A stretch of 64,000 nucleotides of DNA from Pseudomonas akapageensis (GTDB taxonomy: Bacteria; Pseudomonadota; Gammaproteobacteria; Pseudomonadales; Pseudomonadaceae): NCBI RefSeq assembly GCF_011355085.1, contig NZ_VXCP01000028.1:62001-126000 (forward strand), in the 5' to 3' direction. Below the pieces are notes generated by a model, which saw nothing but the letters and a program-made list of their open reading frames with translations, did not search any database and was not told the origin of the DNA. Made by a program: the position numbers and the translations under genes. Of the stretch, positions 55,968 through 64,000 are shown in pieces. The stretch's first letter is position 1; each line of letters starts with the position of its first letter.

Positions 55968-55989
55968 ACAATGGAATTTACTTCATTGT
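55968..55989. promoter_or_regulatory. Candidate LysR operator ACAATG-N10-CATTGT
   Basis: Perfect 6-bp arms with a 10-base AT-rich spacer lie 16 bases before the LysR start, in the divergent gap with dctA. The size and spacing fit LysR T-N11-A sites. It is a likely autoregulatory and dctA-controlling site. Confidence 0.6.
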
Positions 55990-56005
55990 TTCCCTCAGGT
56001 TAATT

Positions 56006-56932
56006 ATGAATCCGATATCGGAGCTGGCCTTTTTTACCCAACTGGTCAAGGTGGGTAGCCTTACGGCTACAGCGCGGGAGCTGAACCTGACGCCGCCCGC
56101 GGTCTCCAAACGACTGGTTCAACTGGAGCAGCGGCTCGGTGTGCGGCTGCTCAATCGCACCACGCGCAGCATCAGCCTCACGGCCGAGGGCGAGACCTAC
56201 CTGATCAATGCACAGCGGATACTGGGCGAGATCGAGGAAATGGAGCGCCAGGTATCCAGCAGTCGGGCGGAACCGAAAGGTCTGCTACGGGTAAATGCAC
56301 CTTTGGGTTTCGGGCGCACTCATGTGGGCCCTGCGGTGTCTTCGTTTGCCAAACGCTATCCGGAAGTCGAGGTGCAACTGCACCTCACCGACCGGCCTAT
56401 AAACTTGCCGGACGATGCGATCGACGTTGCCATCCGCTTCGGGGAGTTGCCCGACTCCCGGTTGATCGCCAGCAAGATCGCGGTGAACCGCCGTCGCTTG
56501 TGCGCAGCGCCGGCCTACCTGGAAGAGTTTGGTCACCCGGAGTCCCCGAAGGATCTCGCCCAGCACGACTGCATCGTGCTCCGCCAGAACGACTCAGCCT
56601 TCGGTAGCTGGCGGCTGAGCCGGGGTAAACATACCGAGACGGTCAAAGTGCGTGGTCGCCTGAGCACCAATGACGGAGAGGTGGCGTTGAACTGGGCGCT
56701 GGATGGCCAGGGTATTCTGATGCGCGCCGAATGGAACCTCGCAGGTCACCTGCGCTCTGGCCGGCTGGTAGAGGTGCTGAGTGATTACGAGACGCCCCCG
56801 GCGGATATCTACGCTGTCTATCTCGAGCGCCTCAATCTGTCCGCGAAGGTCTCCTGCTTTGTTGAGCACCTGCGCGACTTCTTCCGACGCAACGCCGACA
56901 AGCCGGACGATAGCCTCGCGGCGTGGCAGTGA
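56006..56932 (+). CDS. LysR-family regulator (TtdR/DmlR-like position)
   Basis: This 308-residue regulator belongs to the large LysR subgroup with LAFFTQLVKVGSLTATAREL and TPPAVSKRLVQLEQRLGVRL in the DNA-binding domain and an effector domain from about 90. It is divergent from the dctA-ttdAB-decarboxylase operon, as expected for its activator in response to tartrate or a related dicarboxylate. A 22-bp inverted repeat sits in the shared promoter. Confidence 0.9.
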   Translation: MNPISELAFFTQLVKVGSLTATARELNLTPPAVSKRLVQLEQRLGVRLLNRTTRSISLTAEGETYLINAQRILGEIEEMERQVSSSRAEPKGLLRVNAPLGFGRTHVGPAVSSFAKRYPEVEVQLHLTDRPINLPDDAIDVAIRFGELPDSRLIASKIAVNRRRLCAAPAYLEEFGHPESPKDLAQHDCIVLRQNDSAFGSWRLSRGKHTETVKVRGRLSTNDGEVALNWALDGQGILMRAEWNLAGHLRSGRLVEVLSDYETPPADIYAVYLERLNLSAKVSCFVEHLRDFFRRNADKPDDSLAAWQ

Positions 56933-57047
56933 GCCGTCTGAAAACGCTACGATCAACAGCGAAAAGTTATCGGGCAAGGCACAGCTGCTGGCTGCCGACG
57001 TATCTGGTCGGCGTTATGCTGAATGCTTAATCCTTGGGACATTCAGC

Positions 57048-57470
57048 ATGAGCAGGTTAATGCTGTTACTCGCCGTCAGCGTTGTTGCTGGCTGTCAGAC
57101 CCCGATACCGGCGGCCAATCCGCAAAAGGCCTGGGTCGACTTGTCGACGCCATTCCCCAACGACAGAGTGCTGTTGGCCGAGCGGCTGGATAAACAGCGG
57201 TTGAGCGATGGGCGCTTTTTCGAAGTCACGCCCGGCAGCCATGAGCTGATCGTCCGGTTCGATTTCGAAGTGCCCGGTAGCGGGGGCCTGGGTGTGATGG
57301 GCGGCCCGTCCACACGCACATGCTACCTGACCGTCAATTACGATCATTTCGAAGCTGGTCAACGCTATGTGCTCGAGGGGCGCTCGATGTCCTTCACGCC
57401 CGAGGCATGGTTGTACAACGCCAGGCGCGAGATTGTTGCGCAAGTCAGTGAGACCTTTTGCCTTGCGTGA
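57048..57470 (+). CDS. Small lipoprotein (possibly PA0061/PA0062-like)
   Basis: This 140-residue protein has a signal peptide with lipobox (LMLLLAVSVVAG-Cys17), then RLSDGRFFEVTPGSHELIVR and YVLEGRSMSFTPEAWLYNAR. A lipid-anchored envelope location is predicted. The long frame upstream of ATG 57048 overlaps the LysR gene and is not used; the ribosome site is weak (GGGA). The resemblance to the PA0061/PA0062 lipoproteins is from memory. Confidence 0.75.
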   Translation: MSRLMLLLAVSVVAGCQTPIPAANPQKAWVDLSTPFPNDRVLLAERLDKQRLSDGRFFEVTPGSHELIVRFDFEVPGSGGLGVMGGPSTRTCYLTVNYDHFEAGQRYVLEGRSMSFTPEAWLYNARREIVAQVSETFCLA

Positions 57471-57508
57471 GGCGAATCTTGCCGGCGACGCGGTCCGCCT
57501 GAAGCCTC

Positions 57509-57796
57509 TCAGCCAGCAAGCGCACTGAGCACGTGTACAGGGTCGTTATGAATGGCCTTCAAGAGCGCTTTGGCCGGACCTGTGGGTTGGCGCCGTCCTT
57601 GCTCCCAATTTCGCAGGGTGCTCAACTGGACATCAATCATTGCAGCGAACTTGGCTTGGGTGAGCCCCGTGGCCTTGCGAATCTCTTTGACCTGGAGCGC
57701 ATCGACGGTGAATTCACGAGAAGGCTGTCGTTCGCCACGTACGATTTCGTCCATTTGCTGAACGCTTTCCATCAGTTCTTCAAAAAATTTACTCAT
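57509..57796 (-). CDS. NadS/HigA-like helix-turn-helix antitoxin
   Basis: This 95-residue protein has an N-terminal helical arm (FFEELMESVQQMDEIVRGER) and a Cro/CI-type helix-turn-helix (IRKATGLTQAKFAAMIDVQL, STLRNWEQGRRQPTGPAKAL). GGAGG lies 5 bases before the ATG. It follows the RelE-like toxin after 2 bases; toxin-first order is typical of higBA and RelE/NadS pairs. Confidence 0.9.
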   Translation of the reverse strand: MSKFFEELMESVQQMDEIVRGERQPSREFTVDALQVKEIRKATGLTQAKFAAMIDVQLSTLRNWEQGRRQPTGPAKALLKAIHNDPVHVLSALAG

Positions 57797-57798
57797 GG

Positions 57799-58113
57799 TT
57801 ACCTCCAGTGATCAATCACTGCTTTCAGCGCTTTACATTGATCGGTTGTCAGGTCTTGCTGTTCGTTCTTTGGATAGATCATCAGTAGAGCAATTTGCGA
57901 CGCTGACACAAAGTGATAGTAGATCACTCGCGCTCCTCCACGTTTACCGTGACCTTTAGCCCCAACGCGAATCTTGCGTATGCCGCCGGTGCCTTCGATC
58001 ACATCGCCTGACGCAGGGTCACTGATAAGGGCTTGCTGAAATCTCACGTAGGTCTCGTCATCCAGCAGCTCCTTGACGCGTCTGGTGAATATCGAGGTTT
58101 CGATAAAAATCAT
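57799..58113 (-). CDS. RelE/HigB-like toxin
   Basis: This 104-residue RelE-fold protein has MIFIETSIFTRRVKELLDDE, GIRKIRVGAKGHGKRGGARV, IYYHFVSASQIALLMIYPKN and a C-terminal helix. The GKRGGARVIYY block is the usual active-site strand of this toxin group, which cleaves mRNA on ribosomes. ATG 58113 gives the normal length, against an open frame to 58167. It is paired with the downstream antitoxin. Confidence 0.88.
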   Translation of the reverse strand: MIFIETSIFTRRVKELLDDETYVRFQQALISDPASGDVIEGTGGIRKIRVGAKGHGKRGGARVIYYHFVSASQIALLMIYPKNEQQDLTTDQCKALKAVIDHWR

Positions 58114-58445
58114 GAGGTGATTGTACGCCAATGACTTACATGGTGCGAGTCGAATGGATCTCTGCAATGGGAGTCCACCCGGTTATGAATTTCAAACGAT
58201 GCGAGGAGGGTAGAGCGCGGTTTCAGGGCGGGCAACCACGGCACGGACTAGTGTTGGGTAGGATATTTCCTAAGCAAAAAAATCGCTAAGGTTCGAAGCT
58301 CGCGGCAATCAGGTGTGTGTTCTGTCTTGGCCTTTTCGCTGGCAACCCAGCAACAGGTCGCCAATATCCTCTGAGCTATGAATGGCTGTTTCAGAGCAAA
58401 GCGCCTTAGGTATGCAGCCGCACCCCAATGTGTTGTTTGCGCACG
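58114..58445. other. 332-base intergenic region
   Basis: Apart from the presumed toxin-antitoxin promoter at its left end, nothing was recognised. Short open frames near 58378 run antisense into the LysR gene and are not supported. Confidence 0.4.
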
Positions 58446-59318
58446 TCAGCCGACGTGGCCGGTCACCTGGGCACACAACTTTGTCAGCTGTTCGGCCAGG
58501 TCAATCACGCGGCGTGGTGCGTCGGCGCGCAGGTGTAGTGCGATTTCCAGTGCCGCCAGTTCAGGGAAAGACTCGGCCACGCCCAACCGTCGGTGGCCGG
58601 GCAGTGCAAGGCGCGAAGGGAGCACGCTGACGCCCAGACCATCGGCGACGGCCGAGCGCACGCTCGCCAGGCTCGCGCTGCTGTAGCCGATGCGCCAGCG
58701 GCGGCCGGCGCTCTCGAGTGCGTGGATCATTTCATCGCGATACAAGCCGCCGACCGGAAACACCACCAGTGGCAGCGGGTCGCGCTCATACGTCGGCTCG
58801 TTGAGGCTGTCGAACCAGGAGAGCGGTTCGGGCCAGGCGGCGTGCCCGACAACCTGTCCCGGGCGCTGTTTGACCAGCACCAGGTCGTAGTCGCCTGCAC
58901 AGAACTGTTGCCATAGGGTGTTGCTGAGTCCACTGCTGATCTCAAGCCTTATCGCCGGGTTCGCGCGTGCGAAGGCGGCAAGCGTCGGGGTCAGCAAGTC
59001 TGAGGCGAAGTCTTCTGGCACGCCGATGTGCACCTCGCCCTGGGCGTTGCCCTGGCGTAATTCTTCGACCACCTCTTCCATCAGCCCAAGAAGCCTGCGT
59101 GCGTAGCTGAGCAAGCGCTCGCCGTCCTCGGTGGTGACGACGTAACGCCCGCTGCGGTTGACCAGCTCGCAGCCGAGTTGCTCCTCGAGTCGCTTCAACT
59201 GTTGGCTGATGGTCGACTGGCTCAGGTGCACGCGTTCCCCGGCGCGCGTGAAGCTACCGCTCTCTACCACCGCGACGAAACTCTTGAGTAGCAACGGATC
59301 GATCAGCGTCGAAGTCAT
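58446..59318 (-). CDS. LysR-family regulator
   Basis: This 290-residue regulator has DPLLLKSFVAVVESGSFTRA, HLSQSTISQQLKRLEEQLGC and an effector domain. ATG 59318 or GTG 59330 are possible starts, neither with a strong ribosome site. It is divergent from the CynX/NimT-type transporter at 59483 and presumably controls it, and perhaps the ABC genes beyond. Confidence 0.9.
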   Translation of the reverse strand: MTSTLIDPLLLKSFVAVVESGSFTRAGERVHLSQSTISQQLKRLEEQLGCELVNRSGRYVVTTEDGERLLSYARRLLGLMEEVVEELRQGNAQGEVHIGVPEDFASDLLTPTLAAFARANPAIRLEISSGLSNTLWQQFCAGDYDLVLVKQRPGQVVGHAAWPEPLSWFDSLNEPTYERDPLPLVVFPVGGLYRDEMIHALESAGRRWRIGYSSASLASVRSAVADGLGVSVLPSRLALPGHRRLGVAESFPELAALEIALHLRADAPRRVIDLAEQLTKLCAQVTGHVG

Positions 59319-59482
59319 TACGTAATCCACTAATTGTCATTCGAACATTTCATTTCCGAATAATAGCACCTGCTCTTAGTCTTGAAGAACAGCGGCTGAT
59401 GCAGCCTGTTGGCCAGATTCCCCAAGGTAAATGTGATGACAAGTAACGTGACGTTGAAGCCCGCACCCGAGAAGTACGCGCC

Positions 59483-60706
59483 ATGACTGACCGCGCATCG
59501 GCTGTCATCGCAACGGGCGTGTCGCGCGTGGCTGAGGTGTCACTGGCCGCACTGGTGCTCCTGGTGCTACTGGGCTTGAATCTGCGGCCATTCCTGACGT
59601 CGGTCGGGCCAGTGCTCGATCTGGTACGCGCCGACATCGGCCTCGATTTTCGCAGCGCCGCGATGCTGACCACCTTGCCCTTCGTGCTGATGGGCCTGAT
59701 TGCCTTCATTGGCATCGGTGTCGCACGTCGCTTCGGCGAGCGGCGGGCGCTGGCCGGCGCATTATTGCTATTGATGCTTGGGTGCGCGTCACGCGCCGTG
59801 GTCAAGGACGGCGCGCAGTTGATTGCCAGCGCCGGTATCGCCGGCACCGGCGTGGCGGTGATCCAGGCCTTGATACCGGGTGTCGCCAAGCGTTGGTTCG
59901 CTGACCGTATAGCGATGGTGATGGGGCTCTACTCGGCGGCATTGGTTGGCGGCGGGGCGCTTGGCTCGCTGGCAAGCACATGGCTGAACGCGTATGGCGG
60001 CTGGCGGTTGGGACTTTCCATGTGGGCCTTGCCAGCGCTTGCAGTGCTCCTGCTCTGGCTGGTGTGTGCGCCACGCACGCCGCCGATAGCGACTGGCGGA
60101 CCTGCGCCGGTCAAAACCGGCAGCTTCTTCAGGAATCGGCGTGCATGGCAGTTGGCTGCCTACTTTGGTCTGACCAACAGCGGCTACTCGAGTCTGGTGG
60201 CATGGTTGCCTTCCTTCTATCAGCAGCAGGGCATGGGCCTGCAGGCCTCGGGCAACTTGCTCGCGTGGTTGGCGATGTTCCAGGCGACGGCGGCGTTCGC
60301 AATGCCGATGCTGGCCCGCCGCAGCGCTGATCGGCGCGCTGCCTTATGGCTGACGATCGCGCTGCAGGTCGCGGGCTTCGCAGGCTTTGCGCTTGCCCCC
60401 AACGCAGCGCCGTGGGTGTGGGTCGGATTGGTCGGGTTTGGCCTGGGCGGGTTCTTCTCGCTCAGCCTGATTGTCAGCCTCGACCACCTGGCCAGCGCGC
60501 AAGCGGCCGGCACCTTGGCGGCCTTCGTTCAGGGGATTGGTTTCATGCTCGCATCGAGTGCTCCCTGGCTGATCGGCTGGCTGCGCGACTCCGGCGGGAG
60601 CTTCATCACCGGCTGGTGGTTGCACATCGGGGTGCTCGCCGCGATGGCGGTGCTGACTTTCAAGTTCTCCCCGGCGAGCTACCGACGCAGCATGCAAGAG
60701 GTGTGA
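59483..60706 (+). CDS. MFS transporter, CynX/NimT family
   Basis: This 407-residue, 12-helix inner-membrane transporter has LLGLNLRPFLTSVGPVLDLV in helix 1, LTTLPFVLMGLIAFIGIGVA and TLAAFVQGIGFMLASSAPWL. This matches the CynX/NimT group, which moves cyanate, nitroimidazoles or other small organic anions. It is divergent from a LysR and followed after 83 bases by an ABC uptake system, so both may serve the same nitrogen compound. Confidence 0.88.
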   Translation: MTDRASAVIATGVSRVAEVSLAALVLLVLLGLNLRPFLTSVGPVLDLVRADIGLDFRSAAMLTTLPFVLMGLIAFIGIGVARRFGERRALAGALLLLMLGCASRAVVKDGAQLIASAGIAGTGVAVIQALIPGVAKRWFADRIAMVMGLYSAALVGGGALGSLASTWLNAYGGWRLGLSMWALPALAVLLLWLVCAPRTPPIATGGPAPVKTGSFFRNRRAWQLAAYFGLTNSGYSSLVAWLPSFYQQQGMGLQASGNLLAWLAMFQATAAFAMPMLARRSADRRAALWLTIALQVAGFAGFALAPNAAPWVWVGLVGFGLGGFFSLSLIVSLDHLASAQAAGTLAAFVQGIGFMLASSAPWLIGWLRDSGGSFITGWWLHIGVLAAMAVLTFKFSPASYRRSMQEV

Positions 60707-60720
60707 CCCGGCGGACTTTT

Positions 60721-60738
60721 TATAGGGAAAACCCTATA
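60721..60738. promoter_or_regulatory. Inverted repeat TATAGGG-AAAA-CCCTATA
   Basis: Perfect 7-bp arms around AAAA lie 15 bases after the MFS stop and 51 bases before the ABC binding-protein start. With no T tract after it, an operator in the ABC promoter is more likely than a terminator. Confidence 0.5.
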
Positions 60739-60789
60739 GAGGTCGGCCACTTTTAAAACCCCAGTACCAGTGTGCCTACGGAGATTGAT

Positions 60790-61560
60790 ATGAAGAAGTT
60801 TGCAGTTTCAGTTGTTCTGGCCTTGGCCGCCAGTGGTGTCTATGCGAAAGACTTGCAAGTCATTCGTTTCGGCGTTGACCCTACTTACGCCCCGTTCGAG
60901 TCGAAGGCGCCGGATGGCACCCTTGTGGGCTTCGATATCGATCTTGGCAACGCGATCTGCGAAAAGCTGAAGGTCAAATGTGTATGGGTCGAGAACTCCT
61001 TCGACGGCATCATCCCGGCGCTGAAAGCCAAGAAGTTCGACGGCATTCTTTCCTCCATGAGTGTGACTGAGAAACGTCAGGCGCAGATAGCCTTCTCCGA
61101 CAAGATCAATAATGTCCTGCCCCGTCTCGTTGCGAAAAAAGGCTCCGATCTCCTGCCAACGCCCGAATCCCTTCAAGGCAAGCGTGTAGGGGTCGAGCAG
61201 GGCTCCACGCAGGAAACCTATGCCAAAACTTACTGGACGTCGAAAGGCGTCACCGTAACGACATACCAGAACCAGGACCTGGTTTACCAGGACTTGATCG
61301 CAGGCCGCCTGGATGCAGCGCTGCAATCTTCCGTCCAGGCCGATCTGGGTTTTTTGAAAACCGAGAGAGGACGTGATTTTGCGTTTGTCGGCCCAGAGTT
61401 GCGCGACCCGAAAACCCTCGGTGTGGGTGCCGGGATTGGTTTGCGCAAGGAAGACAATGAGCTTCGCGAACAGATCAATGGGGCGCTTGCCGAGATTATC
61501 AAGGACGGAACTTACAGGACGATCTCCGATAAATATTTCTCCTTTGATATCTACAACTGA
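60790..61560 (+). CDS. Polar amino-acid-type ABC transporter, substrate-binding protein
   Basis: This 256-residue periplasmic binding protein has a signal peptide (MKKFAVSVVLALAASGVYA) and a bilobed fold of the lysine/arginine/ornithine type (IRFGVDPTYAPFESKAPDGT, VGFDIDLGNAICEKLKVKCV, DGILSSMSVTEKRQ). ATG 60790 has GGAG 6 bases upstream. It precedes two permease genes and an ATPase gene. The family binds basic or polar amino acids and related nitrogen compounds; the ligand here is unknown. Confidence 0.92.
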   Translation: MKKFAVSVVLALAASGVYAKDLQVIRFGVDPTYAPFESKAPDGTLVGFDIDLGNAICEKLKVKCVWVENSFDGIIPALKAKKFDGILSSMSVTEKRQAQIAFSDKINNVLPRLVAKKGSDLLPTPESLQGKRVGVEQGSTQETYAKTYWTSKGVTVTTYQNQDLVYQDLIAGRLDAALQSSVQADLGFLKTERGRDFAFVGPELRDPKTLGVGAGIGLRKEDNELREQINGALAEIIKDGTYRTISDKYFSFDIYN

Positions 61561-61672
61561 TTGATTTCAAGTCGACTACGACTCCAGGCTTTTGCGGCAT
61601 TTAAAAACAAGAAAAGTACTGCTGAACAAGATAGGCAGCATCGGCTGAGCTATCGTGTTCAAGGAGAATGCA

Positions 61673-62362
61673 ATGTCCTTGGTAGACTATGGGCCGCTGA
61701 TCGCGAGTGGCACCTGGATGACACTGAAGCTGGCGATATTATCGCTGCTGGCGGCAGTGCTGATTGGTTTGGCAGGCGCCAGTTCCAAGTTGTCAGGTAA
61801 TAAGTGGCTGCGCAATAGTGCCACCCTCTACACCACGATGATCCGCAGTGTTCCGGATCTTGTGACCATGCTGTTGCTGTTCTACAGCATTCAGATACTC
61901 CTCAATCAGGTCACCGAAGGGCTTGGTATGGATCAAATTGATATTGATCCCTTCCTCGCGGGTGTAGCGACGCTCGGGTTTATCTACGGTGCTTATTTTA
62001 CCGAGACCTTCCGCGGTGCTTTCCAGGCGGTCCCGCGTGGTCAGATCGAGGCGGCCATGGCCTATGGCCTGAGCCCATGGCAGGCGTTCTATCGCATTTT
62101 ATTCCCGCAAATGATGCGTTTTGCCTTGCCGGGTATTGCCAACAACTGGCAGGTCATGATCAAGGCGACCGCGCTGGTGTCCATCATCGGTCTGTCCGAT
62201 ATCGTCCGGGCCACCCAGGATGCCGGCAAGAGCTCCATGCAACTGTTCTATTTCACCGTGATCGGCGCGCTGATTTATCTCGCCATTACCACGGTCTCCA
62301 ATGGCGTCTTGATCTGGCTCAAGCATCATTACTCTGTCGGCATTCGGGAGGCTGAACTGTGA
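61673..62362 (+). CDS. Amino-acid ABC transporter permease (first, HisQ-like)
   Basis: This 229-residue permease has five predicted helices and the EAA loop text GQIEAAMAYGLSPWQAFYRI LFPQ. AAGGAG lies 6 bases before ATG 61673. It overlaps the second permease by 4 bases (GTGA), so the two form the heterodimeric channel of the importer. Confidence 0.9.
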   Translation: MSLVDYGPLIASGTWMTLKLAILSLLAAVLIGLAGASSKLSGNKWLRNSATLYTTMIRSVPDLVTMLLLFYSIQILLNQVTEGLGMDQIDIDPFLAGVATLGFIYGAYFTETFRGAFQAVPRGQIEAAMAYGLSPWQAFYRILFPQMMRFALPGIANNWQVMIKATALVSIIGLSDIVRATQDAGKSSMQLFYFTVIGALIYLAITTVSNGVLIWLKHHYSVGIREAEL

Positions 62363-63072
62363 TCGCTATTATCCAGGAATATTGGCAAGCGTATTTGTGG
62401 TCGGATGGCGCCAACTTTTCCGGTCTGTCCATCACCCTGTGGCTGCTGGTGCTGTCGATCGCGATCGGTTTTGTCATGTCGGTGCCGCTGGCCGTGGCTC
62501 GGGTATCAAAAAACCGGTTTATCCGACTGCCAGTCTGGTTTTACACCTATGTGTTTCGTGGCACGCCGCTCTATATCCAACTGTTGATCATCTACACCGG
62601 TGTCTACAGCCTGAGCGTGGTGCGCGAGCACGCATTCCTCGACATGTTCTTTCGTGAAGGCTTCAACTGCACGGTGCTGGCGTTCGCGCTCAATACCTGC
62701 GCCTACACCACGGAAGTCTTCGCTGGCGCGATCAGGTCGGTGCCGTACGGCGAGGTCGAGGCGGCCCGTGCCTTCGGCTTGTCGAAGTTCAACCTGTACC
62801 GCCGCATCATTCTGCCCTCGGCGCTGCGTCGCGCACTGCCGTACTACAGTAACGAGGTGATCATGATGCTGCACTCGACCTCGGTGGCGTTTACCGCCAC
62901 GGTTCCTGACCTGCTGAAGGTCGCCCGCGACGTCAACTCGGCGACCTATGCATCGTTCGAGGCCTTCTTCATCGCTGCACTGTTGTACGCGGTGATCGCG
63001 CTGTCGCTTGTCTGGCTATTTCGTCGCGGTGAAACCCGCTGGCTGGCCTTCCTGAAACCCCAGGCCGCCTGA
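62359..63072 (+). CDS. Amino-acid ABC transporter permease (second, HisM-like)
   Basis: This 237-residue permease begins at a GTG overlapping the previous stop. It has YVFRGTPLYIQLLIIYTGVY and the EAA loop GEVEAARAFGLSKFNLYRRI ILPS that contacts the ATPase. It forms the membrane channel with the 61673 product. Confidence 0.92.
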   Translation: MIAIIQEYWQAYLWSDGANFSGLSITLWLLVLSIAIGFVMSVPLAVARVSKNRFIRLPVWFYTYVFRGTPLYIQLLIIYTGVYSLSVVREHAFLDMFFREGFNCTVLAFALNTCAYTTEVFAGAIRSVPYGEVEAARAFGLSKFNLYRRIILPSALRRALPYYSNEVIMMLHSTSVAFTATVPDLLKVARDVNSATYASFEAFFIAALLYAVIALSLVWLFRRGETRWLAFLKPQAA

Positions 63073-63097
63073 AGGCCGCCTACGCAGAGTCAACACC

Positions 63098-63865
63098 ATG
63101 TACAAACTGACCGTAGACGATCTGTACAAGAACTATGGCAACCACGAAGTGCTCAAGGGCGTGTCGATCAAGGCCAGGGCAGGCGATGTGATCAGCATCA
63201 TCGGCTCTTCGGGTTCGGGCAAGAGTACCTTCCTGCGCTGCATCAACTTCCTCGAGCAGCCGAACTCCGGGCGAATCACGGTGAACGCCGAGGAGATTCG
63301 CACCGAGAAGGACAAGAACGGCGGGCTGCGCGTGGCCAACCAGAAGCAGCTGCAAAGCATGCGCACCAAACTGTCCATGGTGTTTCAGCACTTCAACCTG
63401 TGGGCGCACATGTCGGTGCTGGAAAACGTTATCGAAGCGCCGATGCATGCCCTGGGCCTCAGCCGCGATGAGGCGGTGGCCCGCGCACGCAAGTACCTGG
63501 CCAAAGTCGGCCTGCCGGCCAGCATGGAGGACAAGTACCCGTCGCACCTGTCCGGCGGCCAGCAGCAGCGTGTGGCGATCGCCCGGGCCCTGGCGATGGA
63601 GCCGGAAGTGATGCTGTTCGACGAGCCGACTTCGGCCCTCGACCCCGAGCTGGTCGGCGAGGTGCTGAAGGTGATGCAGGCCCTGGCCGAAGAGGGCCGG
63701 ACCATGGTGGTAGTGACCCACGAGATGGCCTTTGCCCGCGAGGTGTCCAACCACGTGATCTTCCTGCACCAGGGCAAGATCGAGGAAGAAGGCAGCCCCG
63801 AGCAACTGTTCAAGCACACCAGGAGCGAGCGCCTCAAGCAGTTCCTTGCAGGCAACTTGAAGTAG
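63098..63865 (+). CDS. Amino-acid ABC transporter ATP-binding protein (HisP-like)
   Basis: This 255-residue ATPase has Walker A GSSGSGKST (about 36-44), a Q-loop VFQHFNLW, the signature LSGGQQQRVAIARAL, Walker B VMLFDEPTSALD and the H-loop VVTHEM. It powers the importer of the three preceding genes and starts 25 bases after the second permease stop. Confidence 0.94.
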   Translation: MYKLTVDDLYKNYGNHEVLKGVSIKARAGDVISIIGSSGSGKSTFLRCINFLEQPNSGRITVNAEEIRTEKDKNGGLRVANQKQLQSMRTKLSMVFQHFNLWAHMSVLENVIEAPMHALGLSRDEAVARARKYLAKVGLPASMEDKYPSHLSGGQQQRVAIARALAMEPEVMLFDEPTSALDPELVGEVLKVMQALAEEGRTMVVVTHEMAFAREVSNHVIFLHQGKIEEEGSPEQLFKHTRSERLKQFLAGNLK

Positions 63866-63932
63866 CCCCCGTAAACAGTGTCCCCGCAGGCGTTCTGGCG
63901 GCGGGGCTCACTCAAGCAGTGATGAGGTTCAA

Positions 63933-64000
63933 ATGAGCAATTCGTTCTGGTTGCGTAATGTCCGCCCCTACGGCGGCGCAATCGAAGACATACAGATTAT
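63933..64000 (+). CDS. Start of an amidohydrolase-like gene (cut by window end)
   Basis: ATG 63933 with GAGG 5 bases upstream begins SFWLRNVRPYGGAIEDIQII after MSN, which resembles the N-terminus of cytosine-deaminase-type amidohydrolases. Only 22 codons are visible. If so, the ABC system and CynX-type transporter may import a cyclic nitrogen compound for hydrolysis. Confidence 0.5.
   Translation, partial: MSNSFWLRNVRPYGGAIEDIQI

Overview
The window looks like a chromosomal accessory stretch of a fluorescent-group Pseudomonas. It is GC-rich with AAGGAG-type ribosome sites and dense LysR regulation. Several products match families typical of pseudomonads, such as a PA4872-type oxaloacetate decarboxylase, a DUF3077-like protein, and REP-like inverted repeats carrying a GCGGGCAAG/CTCCCAC core. 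All calls are from reading the sequence; no database search was run.

Layout. 1-7.1 kb: the 3' end of a catalase, then a very large Ser/Thr-kinase-like/AAA/GAF/PAS/histidine kinase divergent from a receiver-only response regulator. 7.4-11.3 kb: a rightward set of redox genes (FAD oxidoreductase, nitroreductase, PcpA/LinE-type ring-cleaving dioxygenase, WrbA quinone reductase). 11.3-18 kb: two GST-fold proteins (one LinD-like), a tryptophan-2,3-dioxygenase-family protein, a LysR regulator, an amidase and a maleylacetate-reductase-like Fe-ADH. 18.5-28.3 kb: a Phenol_MetA_deg-type outer-membrane protein, an L,D-transpeptidase, a LysR and a winged-helix/TPR regulator, then NmrA-like, cupin, HlyD and MFS genes followed by second copies of the cupin and NmrA-like genes. 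28.7-40 kb: a near-identical second copy of the ring-cleaving dioxygenase, a Dps-like protein, a NahR/NodD-type LysR, an MscS channel with a cyclic-nucleotide-binding-like domain, a TetR/histidine kinase/FixJ group, a second HlyD-MFS pump and a second nitroreductase. 40-44.4 kb: a ParDE-like toxin-antitoxin pair, small hypothetical genes, a broken YjlB-like cupin and a TRIC channel. 44.5-51.7 kb: a leftward beta-oxidation-type operon (HisD-like dehydrogenase, thioesterase, acyl-CoA dehydrogenase, FadB-like, thiolase) in which the acyl-CoA dehydrogenase and thiolase are broken, with a LacI regulator upstream. 51.9-57 kb: a dctA-ttdA-ttdB-oxaloacetate decarboxylase operon with a divergent LysR. 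57-64 kb: a lipoprotein, a RelE/NadS-type toxin-antitoxin pair, a LysR/CynX-type transporter pair, and a polar amino-acid-type ABC transporter leading into an amidohydrolase-like gene cut by the window end.

How the genes may work together. Nitroreductase and WrbA could reduce quinones to hydroquinones. PcpA/LinE-type enzymes cleave hydroquinones, LinD-like GSTs remove halogen from chlorohydroquinones, and maleylacetate reductase closes the route to 3-oxoadipate. All four activities have candidates between 8.8 and 17.8 kb, so the region reads as a hydroquinone catabolism or detoxification island, with duplicated enzymes and two EmrAB-like pumps. Separately, the 52-56 kb operon makes a complete short route: uptake of a C4-dicarboxylate, L(+)-tartrate to oxaloacetate, then oxaloacetate to pyruvate. 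The substrate assignments are inferences from family and context.
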